Assembly: GCA_035771175.1 (NCBI GenBank)
Contig: CM069604.1
Location: 17,981,115 to 18,045,114 of the forward strand
Length of the DNA stretch: 64,000 nt
Direction: 5' to 3'
Source of the DNA: Paratinospora sagittata
Taxonomy: Eukaryota; Streptophyta; Magnoliopsida; Ranunculales; Menispermaceae
Shown here in pieces: positions 1-12,100 of the stretch (positions within the stretch are counted from its first letter, which is position 1; each line of letters begins with the position of its first letter). The notes under the pieces are model-generated. The model made no database searches. It was given only the letters and a program-made list of their open reading frames with translations, and had not been told where the DNA came from. The translations under genes were made by a program, and so were the position numbers.

Positions 1-1840
1 ACTGTTACACTACTCAATTTACAAGCTTGAGATCGACCTATACCTCTCGACTTACAAGCTAAAGAACTACCTATCTCAACTTCCGGGTGTGTGACTAACC
101 TAATGCCTTCTCAACTTACAGGCTTGAGAAAACCACTGGTTTGAAAAAAAAATGAAAAGATTCAACAATTTATATAACTACCATTACAACTTGATACAAT
201 ATACAAGATATGAAATGAAGTACAGCTATATCCTATGAACTATCTCTCAATTCATCAGCAAGGATGATGTATGATTAAAATCTGTGTTGAAAATTTGAGT
301 AAAATAGTTCAACAAATTTCAAACAAATTTTCAATGAAAGATATATAATAAGCTCCATCTGAAAATCCTTAAAGCATGTTTCAAAGACAACACTTTAAAA
401 AAATAGTTTAACTAGAAAAATGATATGAAAATTTGACTAACTTTCAAAAGTAATGGCTAGAGAATTTTTGGTGTCTATTTGGATTCGAAGTGCTGGTATA
501 TATAGACTTAGTAGGGTAGAGCTATTGATCATTTGAATTTTGAATTTCAAAAAGAACATTTACACTCAACAGCAAGAATCTTTCACGAAGATGGCAAAAA
601 CCATCTTTATGAACATTTTGATTATCTTCAGGTTGCATGAAAAGGAAAAGTCTCAAAGGACGTGATTCATGCATTAGACGAAATATCTGACAAGCCTGGA
701 AAGGGTTCTGTGCATAAAAAGTTATAACAATATAGATTGAAAAAGTGCACAGACACAACTTTATGACAGTGTTGGGTTAGCTTCCTGATTTGACAATCAG
801 CATCCTGACGCGTAAAGGCAACTTTGTCGTTTTGTTCCTTGAAGACATTTATAATCCATAAGCGTCCTACTGAACTGCGAAGTGAGGGCGCTACTTGAAA
901 GTGAGGGTCATGATTTACTTAACAAATAAAATCAACTAAAGTTGTGAGGGCGCTATTCGAAGATAAGCGTTCTGACTTGTTTTAAATCATTTAAAATCAC
1001 AGGAGCGCTACTGAAGGCGTAAGCGTCCTAATATTCTAAGCATGAAAACATAAGGGCGCTACTAAAGGTGTAAGCGTCCTGATGTTTTAAAACATTTAAA
1101 ACTACCGAAAACATAAAAGTGCTACTGGACGGTCAACGCCCTGATGTTTAAACACGATCAGTGAGCTGATGTTAAATCAACGCCCTGATAAGTTCCTTAG
1201 TTGATTCAATGAGGGCGTTACCGCCAAAGTAAGTGTCCTGATAGATATGATTTCTTCAAACTTGAACATTATCAACGTAAAAATGTATCATCAGCGTCCT
1301 GACTTACTAAGTCTAAGAGGGCGCTACTGAAAGATTAGCATCCTGATTGAACACTTAAAAGTTGATTTTGAAATTAATTTTAACTTTCAAAACTCGGTTA
1401 AATAAGCTAGAAATTTGATCAAACTAAATAATGAAACAATTAAAAGATTAAATCATTTGAGAAAACATTGCAAACACATCGATCAAAACATGCAAATATG
1501 TTAATCTTGCCGAGAATCATATGATCAAAAGTTTTACATTCTAAGTGGTTGAAAACTCGAGACATTGATCTTTCAATAGACTTGTAAGCTCTGCTCTTTT
1601 ATTTTGGTTTCTGATAGTTTTGAAACACTTAACAAGATCATTAGATACACAAACATGAGTAGTTTGGAATAACAAATCAAAGCAAACAAATCAATTCATA
1701 TTTATTCAATATCAACAAGTTAGATCAGTATATTCATTCAATATCAACAAGTTACTATACAAGACATATATATGGCATACATACAAGATATCCTCTCACT
1801 ATCTTGTAGCTTTCCTGAACTAGCATAGCCTAATTATTCA
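1..1840 (-). repeat. Element A 3' LTR (partial)
   Basis: Base 1 aligns with about 7201 in the right LTR, and similarity runs to the U3 end near 1840, which ends in CA beside the pyrimidine tract. A TATA-like TATATATAGA lies at about 497-506 and reads on the minus strand as well. A GC-rich repeated-word array occupies 858-1345. The copy differs from the right LTR by scattered substitutions and small indels, so the insertion is not recent. Confidence 0.75.
858..1345. repeat. GC-rich degenerate word array in element A left LTR
   Basis: AGGGCGCTACT and AGCGTCCTGA alternate roughly every 40-75 bp for about 500 bp in otherwise AT-rich DNA, with about eight copies of each word in degenerate form. 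The matching array in the other LTR is at 8045-8490. A third is in the solo LTR at 48290-48745. Confidence 0.7.
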
Positions 1841-1883
1841 TTCTCTCTTCTCCCCATTTTGAAAGCATCAAAAAGTCGGTAGG

Positions 1884-3884
1884 CTAGCTAGAATTGGGAC
1901 CCATGTCTTTTTTCTTCTTGTCATCATCCTTGCACTTCTTCTTGAATCCACTGGAACTACCTTTTTCCGAAGCTTGATCCTTTTGACTTAAGCTTTTAAC
2001 AAACTTTTCAATCACAACAATTTTCTTTGAGTCCTTGATGAATTTGTCAAAAGTTGGCTTTGAAACACCAAATCTGAAATGATTTGAAGATGGAGTAGGC
2101 TTGAATCCTTTGCCCTTTCTGTCAGCAAGACCCTCAACAAACTTAGATGAAATTGAATGACCTTCAAACTCAGGTCTCACTGGATGTTTGCGTTTGGGAC
2201 TTGGAAACCTCTGTGAAGCATCACTAGGAGGTGGAGATATTCTTCGAGAAATTCTATGCAGGGGTTCTTCATCAAACTCTTCTTCTTCTTCACATTCAAG
2301 TATGCCTAGAAGTTTATCAGACTCCTTCGGGCCTTGGGGTCTAGTTAATGTTGGAGCTCTTGGTGTAGGTGAAAACTTTACACCCTTCTTCTCCAACAGA
2401 TGAAAGAGCATGCCAAAACATTTCATGCTTGAGGCAAGTACCAAACTGTTGAATGTAATCAGTTGTTCATTGCCTTGAAAAGATCCTCAAAGAATCCTAC
2501 AATTCCCTCAACTTTGTCTGCTGCAGTGGTGACAGTGTAGGAAAGGTCCATCATAGTTATGGCAAGGAAAGGCATCTTGTTTTCAATTGTGTTCATCTTC
2601 TCATAAGCTTGAGTTACCAAATCAAGAATTTTGGCCAATCTGCTATCTTCAGAAGGTGTGACACTGTTCTTCAAACTAGATATGGCCCTCATCACTGGAT
2701 CAAGATCTCATTTGGAAGATGTTTGGTCCAAGATAGTATACAAGATCGATTGCAGAGCATCTGTGCTAGAGGTGTTCTTAGATGACTCAGCAACCTTGCT
2801 CTTTAAACTCTGAATACCTTCAAAAATATTCTTCAAAATGTCTGCATTTGATTTACTTTGAGCAGGTCTTGGTGGTCTTATTCCTTGTTGGCTTGATGGG
2901 GCTTGACTTTGAGCACGTGATGGCAGTGGACTGGCTTGGATTTGAACTGATTGTGGTCTTATTTGAACAAAAGCAACAAAGGCCTTCATAAATCCCTTGA
3001 TCTATTGCAAACTTTCTTGAACATCCTTCATCAGACCATCAATAGGTGAGGAAGTGGAACTTGATGAAGATAGAGATTGCAAAACACCTAACTGTTTATC
3101 CATTTGTTGTGTCACTTTTCCTAGCATTTACGTTGCTTGGATCAAGTGAGTGGTGTATTCTTTAATCTCCTTAATCTTTTCATACTCCTGATTTTTCAGA
3201 GAGTTCCTATTTTTTGCTAATATCTCATTCTTCTGCTATAACTGATTTTGTTCCAACTTGTTCATCAATTGAGACATGACAAAAATCTGATCTTCTCTTA
3301 CTCTTCTCAGAAAATCTTCCTATTTGAAGAAATAATCAATGGGTAGGCTGGAAGAAGGATAAGATGGTGAGAGGTGATCATATTGATCATGTGAAGAAGA
3401 ACTTTCCTCTTGAATTTCTTCCATTCCATAATCCTTTTCTGGAAGCTCAGCAGCAGCTTCATGAAATTCTTCATCCTGGCCTTGATTATCAACATTTTTA
3501 CTTTCTTCAACTTCTTTCTTCAGTAAAATCCATGCCAACTGCCTGAGATTCTTCTTTTAGAATCTCATAAGATCCTCCTTCTTTAAGATCATGGGGTTCT
3601 TCTTTCATAGGAACAACCACAAGAGACAGTGGATCAGAAATTGTTCCTTCTGAGTCAATACTAGCTCTCTCTTGAACATTTTCAACATTTGCTTCAGCTG
3701 TAATTTCAGCATCCATTTCATCAATTGTTTCAACAACTGTGTCAACAGCTTCTTGAGCTATCATAAGTTCTTCAACAACAGCATGAGCAATTTGGTTGAC
3801 TTCCTCCATGGCATCATCAGCAGCCTTTTCAGTTTGCTCAGCTTGTTGAGTCTTATCAGCTTGCTCCATCTGAACATCTTCCAT
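1884..3884 (-). pseudogene. C-terminal continuation of the element A extra reading frame
   Basis: A series of minus-strand open segments in shifting frames (3884-3507, 3538-3320, 2989-2708, 2695-2459, 2444-1884) fills the space between the Transposase_32-like part and the polypurine tract. The first is very acidic (Glu/Asp/Ala-rich, probably helical). The middle parts are Gln/Ser/Pro-rich. The last ends in a Lys-rich tail (KKKCKDDDKKKK) just before the 3' LTR. Length and continuity suggest one decayed long protein rather than separate genes. Nothing in it resembles protease, integrase or reverse transcriptase motifs. Function unknown. Confidence 0.45.
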
Positions 3885-3922
3885 AACTCGTTCAGCATGA
3901 GCCTTGTCTAAACCTCTTCAGA

Positions 3923-5058
3923 TTAAATTGTTTGTGTCTCAATAGGTTCAACCTGAGCTTCTGTTGCGTGATCAGCTTGTTCATTCAGATCAGGACCAGC
4001 TTCTTCTTCAACAATATGCTTTCTCTGCTCAATCTGAGCTTCTTTCTTTCCATTGGATTCCTCTCCTAGACGAACTTCTGCCATTGGGAACCATTTATCC
4101 AATGCAGGAACATAAACGTATCTCATTAACTTCATAGTTGTTTGACCTATGCAGTGATATCTGTTGGTCTCCTTAACTTCTTCACCGTTGAAATTAATTC
4201 CACTCTTCTCAAACAGTGTGGTGAGGAACATTCCAAAGGGAAGTCCTCCTCCTCTGCTAACCACAGTGTCGATGACGTAAATAAGAATGTGGGCGAGATT
4301 AATTTTCTTCTTCTCAAGAATGCACCATGTTAGAAACAAATCTAGCTCATTTACATACCCCTACTCCTTGATTTGGGCTGAATGATGTGGGTAATAATGT
4401 TATGGATAATTCGGGGAATGAGCTCGAAGGATTGGTTAGTGAGCTTTTTGTCCACACTCACATGATCTTTCTTTCTGGAGATGAGGTTCAGGGCCAAAAG
4501 GTTGTCATAGCCTGGGTACAGAAATTTACCTTTAGTGAAGGAAAGCATATGCATACTCTCATCACTAGGAAGTGAGAATGTTTCAAAGAAGAATTGAGGA
4601 TAAATCTCTACGGATTTTCCTTTAACAGTTGACTTTCTCACAAGTCCTGATCCGAGTTTCTCTTGAAGATTTTGGAAGAACTGAGGAACCGGATTAGGAT
4701 ACCATCTAGATTGGTAGGTGAGAAGTTTGGTCCAGCCCTGGAACTCAAATAAAGATAGCACATCGAGATGTGCATTAGTGAAGAAATCAAAATCAACAAA
4801 ACAACAGTCAATAACTGCTCGATTGGCAAGCTTTTCAGCTTTGTTATTCTTTTTGGATTTCTGGGTTGAAGACGATGGTTGAGGAACATTGGTTGATGTT
4901 TCAACTGGAGGTGGGTTACTAGGTTCAGAGGTGACGGGTGCCCTAGCAGGTTGGGATTCCACAAGTTTTTGCCTCACTCTCCTAGGTGGAGGTAGTGAAG
5001 AAGACGAAGCTCTCTTTCTAGCTGAGAAAGTGCGAAGCTTCTTGGTCATAGGTGCCAT
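3923..5058 (-). pseudogene. Extra reading frame of element A, Transposase_32-like ('putative plant transposon protein')
   Basis: A frame starting ATG at 5058 has a basic, Ser/Pro-rich N-terminus of about 90 residues. A conserved-looking globular part follows (FxxxGWxxLL, an IYPQFFFETFSLPSD segment). A stop and frameshift occur near 4345, and the frame resumes at 4339-3923 with a part containing GLPFGMFLT and YHCIGQTTM. The arrangement resembles the frames in element E (38986-40211) and element F (51715-53190). To my knowledge this is the domain Pfam names Transposase_32 (putative plant transposon protein), which has no demonstrated transposase activity. It lies 3' of gag where pol would be expected. 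I cannot assign a function. Confidence 0.5.
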
Positions 5059-5227
5059 CGATAACAATCGTAAATGGCAGAAATGTTTCAGTGAAAACAA
5101 GTGAGATGGCGATCCAAAGATTCAAAATTTAACAGAGAACAAGTTTTTACCAAAAGATTGAAACAGTTACGGAGAAATTGACTGAGTTGAAGGAGTAGCA
5201 GAGCTGCAAAGGCACTTTCCTTGGTTC

Positions 5228-5510
5228 GTTCAGAGTGAGCGTCCTACGACATCAATCAGATGAAAATGACGACTACGATACTCTGTTCGAATATATATAC
5301 CCTAATCGTGAGCGTGCTTCTGACACACATCATGTGTTACGTCCTTATTAGCATTAGCATCCTACTACCTCTATCTCTTAAACGATCAGTGTTCTCCCTT
5401 GCGATAAGCGTCCTCGAACGACTAATATTTTTATGCATAACGTCTTTGTATGCAATGAGCGTCCTAGTCACACGACAGTAGCACCCTGAAACGCTATTAG
5501 TGTCCTCCCG
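5228..5510. repeat. Internal patch of AGCGTCCT words in element A
   Basis: Between the gag relic and the extra reading frame, the word AGCGTCCT or close variants recurs about seven times (for example near 5238, 5406, 5458). The same word builds the arrays in this element's LTRs, so it has spread or been copied from LTR to interior. No coding potential is apparent here. Confidence 0.5.
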
Positions 5511-5748
5511 GACACTTATGCACTAATTTCAATCAAATGCAATTGATCAATCTTGTGTAATTTTATGGATGAACAGACAATATTAATAATTAAATTTCAT
5601 AAAGCATCCATCAACAAATTAATCATGTAATCAACAATATTTCATCATCTCAAACCAACATGATCAAAGACTTCAATAATCACTTAGATGCATATTCAAA
5701 TAGTAGTGGTAAAGTGATGTATACCTTGCACAAATTTCTGCATTTACC

Positions 5749-6894
5749 TCAAGATACTGCAAAGTCCTCAATTTGTGCACTTTGCTTGTTGAAGCAGTTG
5801 AAATACTTCTTGATACTTATTCTCCAAGCTGACTTCCTTGTTGGTACATTATCATGTAATTTTTCACCCTGTACTAGTGTTCTTGTTGTGCTTGTAGATG
5901 ATTGTTGACGAATCATCATTTGAACTTCTTCATCAGCAAGTTCACTTCTCTCTCTGCTTGGCAAATTTGCAAGCATGTCCTCTCTCTCAGAAGACGAATC
6001 TAATCCACTCAAAATATAATCAATTTCTTGAAAACGGATTTCAAATGGATTTGAGAATTATTTTAGAAACTCTACTTTGTATTTCCATTTTTCAGGAAAA
6101 CCATTAAGAAAATATTGAACTAAAGTAGAATGAGGGATGAATTTTTCAAACCATTTAAGTTCGTTAACTAAACATTCAAATCATTGGATATTACTATGAA
6201 TTGACTTATTTTCTAGAAATCTAAAGTTTGTAAGAGATTCTTCTAAGACACTGACCTAATTTTTATTTTCTTCCTTTCCTTTCATGGATTTCAATAAGTC
6301 ACATAACTCTTTCAGAGTCATTTCCCATGAATCTAGTGTTTTAGCGATAGTGATTAACTTATCATTCCATTTCTTTGGAAGCTTATCACAAAAACACACT
6401 AAGGTTATCCCTATAGGTATCTCTTGATTATGTTCTTTCATTCCATCAAGGATGGACTAGTACCTACAACAAGTTGTATCTAGAGATTCATTCTCAGATA
6501 CTTCAAAGTCATCAAATAACCTCTCATACTCCTTAAGCTTTTCATCTTGATTCATTAACTTTTCACCATGAATTGATTTGAGAGTCTCCCAAATCTCTTT
6601 AGCACTTTCAAGATGAACTACCCTTTCTACTTTTTCATCAAGTAAACAACAATACAATGCATAGACAGTTCGAGAGTTATGTTTATCATTAAGTTTCTCC
6701 TCGTCTGTCCATAGTTCAATAGACTTGTTGGGCATGGTGTAACCATTTACAACCATTTCCTATAGACTAATGTCCTTAGATCGAAGAAAGGCTTTCATCC
6801 TATTGATCCAATCTTCAAAACAGTCTCTCTTGAATATAGGTGGTCTGTCTAGGGATTGACCTACTTTCATAATGGAACTTCTAGATATTTCCAT
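5749..6894 (-). pseudogene. Element A gag relic (DUF4219/UBN2 type)
   Basis: A start codon at 6894 opens a frame with the N-terminal features of plant copia Gag (FxxWxxRMKxFL-type core) followed by a UBN2-like segment (AKEIWETLKSIHGE). It is broken by an in-frame TAG shortly before 6756 and by further stops and frameshifts near 6457, 6256 and 6010. Gag forms the particle in which reverse transcription occurs. No CCHC zinc knuckle is visible, and the reading frame does not lead into a protease. The family assignment is by residue pattern only. Confidence 0.65.
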
Positions 6895-6936
6895 TGATAT
6901 CAAAGAAATTGTGAGATTTCTTTAAAGAGCAACTTT

Positions 6937-6950
6937 GCTCTGATACCAAT
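6937..6950 (-). other. Primer binding site of element A (initiator Met tRNA)
   Basis: The plus strand reads GCTCTGATACCAAT directly before the LTR start TGTTGG. Its reverse complement ATTGGTATCAGAGC is the classic plant LTR-retrotransposon primer site. Confidence 0.85.
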
Positions 6951-8862
6951 TGTTGGCCCAGGTATGCCCAAGAAGGGGGGTGAATTGGATACTTAGATAA
7001 TTAAGAATTAATCCAATGGCAAATAATAAAGTGCGAAAAAATAATTCAATTCACACAATTGATTTATAGTGGTTCGGTTACTTGCCTACCTCCACTATCT
7101 AACCTCCTCAATTAGGATTTTAAACCTCTTCACTAAGGGATTCTCTTACGGGCGACAACCAAACCGTTACACTTTTTCTCAACTTATGGGTGTGAGAACC
7201 ACCATTACACTACTCAACTTACAAGCTTGAGACCGACCTATACCTCTTGACTTACGGGCTAGAAAAATACCTAACTCAACTTCCGGGTGTGAGACTAACC
7301 TAATGCCTTCTCAACTTACAGGCTTGAGAAAAACCATTGGTTTGAAAAACAAATGAAAAGATTCAGCAGTGTATATAACTATTGTTACAACTTGATATAT
7401 TATACAAGATATGAAATGAAGTACAGTTGTATCCTATGAACTATCTTTCAAATTTCTTCTTCAGCAAGAATGATGTATGATTAAAAACTATGCTGAAATT
7501 TTGAGTAAAACAGTTCAACAAATTTCTAACAGATTTTCAATGAAAGATATATGATAAGCTCAATCTGAAAATCCTTACAGCACGTTTCAAAGAAAACACT
7601 TTGAAAAAATAGTTTAACTTGAAAAAAAATATGAAAATTCGACTAAGTCTCAAAAGTAATGGCTCAAGAATTTTCGGTGTCTGTTTGGATTCTAAGTGCT
7701 GGTATATATAGACTTTGTAGGGTAGAGTTGTTGATCATTTGAATTTTGAATTTCAAAAAGAACGTTTACACTCAACAGCTAAAATCTTTCACGAAGATGG
7801 AAAAAACCATCTTTATGAACATTCTGATTCTCTTTAGGTTGCATAAAAAAGGAAAGTCTCAAAGGACCTGATTAATGCATTAGACGAAGTATCTGACAAG
7901 CCTAGAAAGGGTTCTGTGCATAAAAAGTTATAAAAAGATTGACTGAAAAAGTGCACAGACATAGCTTTATGACTATGTTGGGTTAGCGTCCTGACGCGTA
8001 AAGCCAACTTTGTCGTTTTGTTCCTTGACGACTCTTATAATCCATAAGCGTCCTGCTGAACTACGAAATGAGGGCACTACTTGAAAGTGAGAGTCATGAC
8101 TTACTTAACGATTAAAATCGACTAAAGCCGTGAAGGCGCTATTCGAAGATAAGCATTCTGACTTGTTTTAGATCGTTTAAAATCACAAGGGCGCTACTAA
8201 AGGCATAGGCGTCCTAATATTTAAAGCATGAAAACATAAGGGCGCTACTAAAGGTGTAAGCGTCGTGATGTTTTAAAACATTTAAAACGACCAAAATCAT
8301 AAAAGCGTTACAGGACGGTCAGCGTCCTGATAAGTTCCTTAGTTGATTCAATGAGGGCGCTACTATCAAAGTAAGCATCCTGATAAATATGATCTTTTCA
8401 ACCTTGAATATTATTAGCGTCCCAATGTATCAACAGCGTCCTGACTTACCAAGTCCAGGAGAGCGTTGCTGAAACATTAGCGTCCTGATCGAATACTTAA
8501 AGACTGATTTTGAAATTAATTTTAACTTTCAAAACTCGGCTAAATCAGCTAGAAATTTGATCAAACTAAATAATGAAACGATTAAAAGATTAAATCATTT
8601 GAGAAAACCTTTCAAACACATTGATCAAAACATAATATGTTAATCTTGTCCAGAATCATTTGATTGAGAGTTTTACATTCTAAGTGCTTGAAAACTCGAA
8701 ATATTAATCTTTCAATAGACTTGTAAGCTCTGCTCTTTGATCTTGGTTCTTGATAGTTCTGAAACATTGAACAAGATCATTAGATACACAAACATGAGTA
8801 GTTTGGAATCATCAAAACATTCTCATCACGGGGTTCCTTGGATAACAGTTTCTTGGAATTCA
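6951..8862 (-). repeat. Element A 5' LTR
   Basis: Begins TGTTGGCCCAG directly beside the PBS and is collinear with 1-1840 from 7201 onward. A TATA-like motif is at 7702-7711. The same GC-rich word array as in the left LTR is at 8045-8490. The last 60 bp diverge from the left LTR but resemble the end of the solo LTR at 47230-49191, so the boundary near 8862 is approximate. Confidence 0.7.
8045..8490. repeat. GC-rich degenerate word array in element A right LTR
   Basis: The same alternating AGGGCGCTACT / AGCGTCCTGA words as at 858-1345, slightly shorter because of small deletions. Confidence 0.7.
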
Positions 8863-10153
8863 ACAGAAATGCATTTCCTCTATAGAAACACATTTTTGTT
8901 AAGTAAACAGAGAGTTGTTTTCATGCACATTTTGAACGGAATCGTGGTTCCACACCTAGAAATGCAATTCCTACTTTTTCGACATATATTTTGTATAAAT
9001 ATGTGTCTTAGTTCCTTTTGAGCAAAACTTGTGCTTTTATTTTGTTCTCCTCATTTTCAAAACAAAATCAAATTTCTTCAAAAATGATTTTGAAAGAAAA
9101 AGGTTTCACAAATTGTTTTTCTTACTTTGTGAAATCTCCTGAGTTTTTAATCTTTCTTTCTCGAGAAAAATCTTACTTTGTGAAATCTCCTGAGTTTTTC
9201 TTATTTTGCTTCTCTTTCTGTTTTGGGTTTTCTCTTTAAGTTTCAATCTAAAATCTTCTTTTGAGAGAAACCTCTTAGATTCTTAGGGAAATGAGTGCTT
9301 GATTTCTAAATCTAGAATTCCATAAGTTTAAGTGTTTTTGTGAGAAAATGAGAGAATGAACTTTAAAATTTATCTTCACATCTTCTCATTTTCAAGAACA
9401 CATAGAGAGAGCATTTGAATGAAGAATCATCTTGGTGATTTTGGAGCTTCAACTTTTTCATCATGTCATGCACATTTTTCAACATCATTCAAATGGGCAA
9501 TATGGATACATGAAAGGTATATGGTTGTAAGTTTTCTCAATCCATGAGTTTTAAATTTATATCTTGTATTCATTGGCTTGTATTATTTGAGCTTTATTGT
9601 AATTGTTCCAAGGATTTGGAACAAATACTTATGGTTTAGTTTCTTTGATTTGTTTCTAGTTGAAACAAGTCAGGTTAAGTGATTTTTCAATCACTTGAGA
9701 TTCCAAGGTTGGAATCATAGAGTTAGTTTCACCCTTTCTATTGAAAAGGGTCAAATGGTTCATCCTTAGCTTCGTAAAAGGATTTTAGGTTCTTCCTTAT
9801 CCCGCAAAAGAAAGTAGATGGTTTATCCTTAGCCCATAAAAGGATAGGTTTGTCTTGAACCTGTAAAAAGGCAATTGTAATGGTTTGATTCACACCTGAT
9901 ATGTGAATCTGAGATAGTGGAATCGTAGTAAAGTTTTCTCTAGGCGTGGACGTAGGAAATTAGATTTTCAAACCACGTAAAAATCTCGAGTCTTTGCATT
10001 TAATTTTTGCACTTTACCATTATACATGGTCTATTTGATTAAATGTCTCAATCAATCTAACAATCACAAGATTAACATAAGATAAATTTAAAATTGACTA
10101 AATTGGCAAAACATTCAACCCCCCCACCCACCCCCCTCTTGGGTGTCATATCA
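8863..10153 (+). mobile_element. Plus-strand LTR (solo or remnant), Tork-like
   Basis: A TATA box (GTATAAAT) at 8993-9000 is followed by about 1.1 kb with the typical layout of plant copia U5. It contains short phrases repeated as AGCCCATAAAAGGAT and AACCTGTAAAAAGGC, then a region around 'GGCGTGGACGTAGG', and ends in a C-run and CTCTTGGGTGTCA. The mirror form of this end (CAAGAGGGGG) opens the LTRs of elements A and B. There is no PBS or coding region to the right, so it is a solo LTR or a remnant that abuts truncated element B. The left boundary is uncertain. Confidence 0.55.
9121..9208. repeat. 50 bp tandem duplication
   Basis: The phrase CTTACTTTGTGAAATCTCC with its following bases occurs at about 9121 and again at about 9172. 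This local duplication lies inside the plus-strand LTR. Confidence 0.75.
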
Positions 10154-10232
10154 TCAATTTGAGATACAAAGACTACATGCCCTTGATTTTTATTAATTAT
10201 TGCTCTAGTGGACACTCCCTTAGAAGGGTCAC

Positions 10233-11250
10233 CTAAGATTCGGTATTTGGGGTGACTCTAGTAAGGAGCCTAGAGTTCTTAGGGACTTCTAAGTTTTGAT
10301 CTTTCTCTTCCAAATCCTTTGACTCTTTTGGAACATCATCCTCATCATCAAGATTTAGTTTTTCCAAATTTTCACAAATATTTTGCCTAGGATCACTCTC
10401 ATCAAAATTCACATGGATTGACTCTTCTACAACTCTAGTAAACTTATTGAACACTCTATATGCTCTACTATGTGAAGAATATCCAAGGAATATCCCAATA
10501 TTAGATTTTGGATCAAATTTATCCAAATTGTCTTTGTCATTCAAAATATAACATTTGCATCCAAAGACTTTAAAATGTTCTATATAGGGTACTTTACCCT
10601 TCCACAACTCATAGGGAGTATTTTTCATGATTTTCCTAATTGATGTCATGTTCATAACATAACAAGTGGTATTAATGGCCTCAGCCCAAAAATGAGTAGC
10701 AACATCATATTAACACAACATAGTCCTACACATTTCTTGCAAAGTCTTATTCTTTCTTTCTACAACTCCATTTTGTTGAGGAGTTCTAGGGGTTGATAAG
10801 TTATGTGTGTAGCCTTTTTTGCTAACAAAAATCTTCACAAACTCTCCACCCCTATCACTTCTAATAATGGTGATTTTGTATCCTTTTTTATTTTCTACTT
10901 TATGGCAAAATTTAATAAACACATCACAGACCTCATGCTTGTAAGCAAGGAAAAACACCCAAGTAAAGTGAGAGAAGTCATCAATAATAACATAAACATT
11001 TGATTTTCCTCCTAAGCTTTTGGTTCAGGTAGGTCCAAAGAGATCCATGTGGATCATTTCAAGAGCTCTACAGGTAGACATGATTTTCTTGCTCTTGAAA
11101 GATGACTTGGTATGCTTACCAAGTTGATAAGGTTCACAAACCTTATCCTTTAGGTACGCTCCCTTGGGAATGCCCTTAGCGAGCTCATTTTTGGCAAGTC
11201 TAGAAATATTATCCATACTAACATGAGCTAATCTCCTATGTCATAACCAT
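10233..11250 (-). pseudogene. Element B integrase
   Basis: GAG-pre-integrase (HRRLAHVSMDNI) lies just after an in-frame TGA. The integrase core follows with recognisable acidic residues (DLFGPT, SDRGGEF) and an intact TPQQNGVVERKN glutamate motif. The C-terminal part has FKVFGCKCYILN and GIFLGYSSHSRAYRV. Stops separate the segments near 11030, 10960 and 10708. The sequence ends soon after the GDPSKGVSTR-type junction that normally leads into reverse transcriptase, and no reverse transcriptase follows. Confidence 0.8.
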
Positions 11251-11272
11251 GCATCATCATTCACGACAACAC

Positions 11273-12075
11273 TCAAACAAGATATATTTTGATCACTGAT
11301 ATCATCAAGTATAGTAGAGTAAACATTCTTATGTCTATGTGCTTTGAATGCAATAGAACCATTGGCATGCACCTATATGCTTCAAAACTAACATCATAAC
11401 CCTTGTCACATAATTGACTTATGCTCAAGAGATTATGTTTTAGGTCTTTGACATACAAAACATCATAAATAGAAAGAATAGAAGTGTCAACAGTGCCAGT
11501 ACCTTCAATTTTACCTTTGTTGTTGTCACCGAAGATCACTTTCCCGCCAAGCTTGCGGGCTATGCTCAAAAAGACTGATTTATCTCCTGACATGTGCCTT
11601 AAGCAACCGCTATTGAGATACCAAAAGGGCTTTTGAGAACAATCCTACACCACATAAAAGACCTTTGACTTTGGTACCTAAGTTGTTTTGGGTTCATCCA
11701 TGTTAGCATCATTAAGAATAGTTTTTCTACCCATGCTAGTCTACCCTTTTTTATTCTATTGAGAAGGCATCTAAAGATAGTGTGGTCTTGGCTATTACAG
11801 TGATGGCAAGTGGGTTTTTTGGTCAATAGATTATTGTAAATTTTCTGTTTTGACCCTTCGGTATAACCCCATTCGATTTTATCAAAAACACATCTTTGGG
11901 AACCTAACATCATGTCAAAGAGCTTTTGTCCATTTGTGAATTTCTTCACAACATTTGTAAGGTCATCCACACTTGCTTTAAGTGTTTCTAGCTCTTTGGT
12001 CATTTTTTCTTTCTCTAGGGTCATAGTCTCAATTGCCTCTTGTTGAGATTCAATTTCTTCAAAAGCTTTCATCAA
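11273..12075 (-). pseudogene. Element B coiled coil, second CCHC knuckle and protease relic
   Basis: The segment opens with a Glu/Lys/Leu heptad-like stretch (probable coiled coil, residues 1-50). An intact knuckle CHHCNSQDHTIFRC follows, then the protease region. The catalytic motif normally reads DSG. Here the triplet at 11612-11614 encodes Asn (WYLNSGCLRHM), so the active-site Asp is lost. A typical post-catalytic segment (LKHNLLSISQLCDKGYDV) confirms the family. The frame changes again after about 11380. Confidence 0.75.
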
Positions 12076-12100
12076 GCTTTTCTTAAGTTTTGCATTATTT

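Larger units (their letters stand above)
1..8862 (-). mobile_element. Element A: non-autonomous LTR retrotransposon (left end outside window)
   Basis: Two long direct repeats (1-1840 and 6951-8862) flank a 5.1 kb internal region. Just inside the right repeat, 6937-6950 is the reverse complement of the initiator-Met tRNA binding site (TGGTATCAGAGC type). Just inside the left repeat, 1841-1857 is a pyrimidine tract, the reverse complement of a polypurine tract, so the element reads on the minus strand. The interior has a copia-type gag relic near the 5' end and a long Transposase_32-like reading frame. I see no protease, integrase, reverse transcriptase or RNase H, so it probably depended on another element's enzymes. 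The right LTR end at 8862 is inferred from alignment with the solo LTR at 47230-49191 and could be tens of bases off. The missing left 250 bp of the first LTR lie outside the window. Confidence 0.75.

Noticed and set aside
858..1345. CRISPR-like regular repeats
   Set aside because: Repeats are short, degenerate and irregularly spaced, in a plant LTR, with no cas genes.
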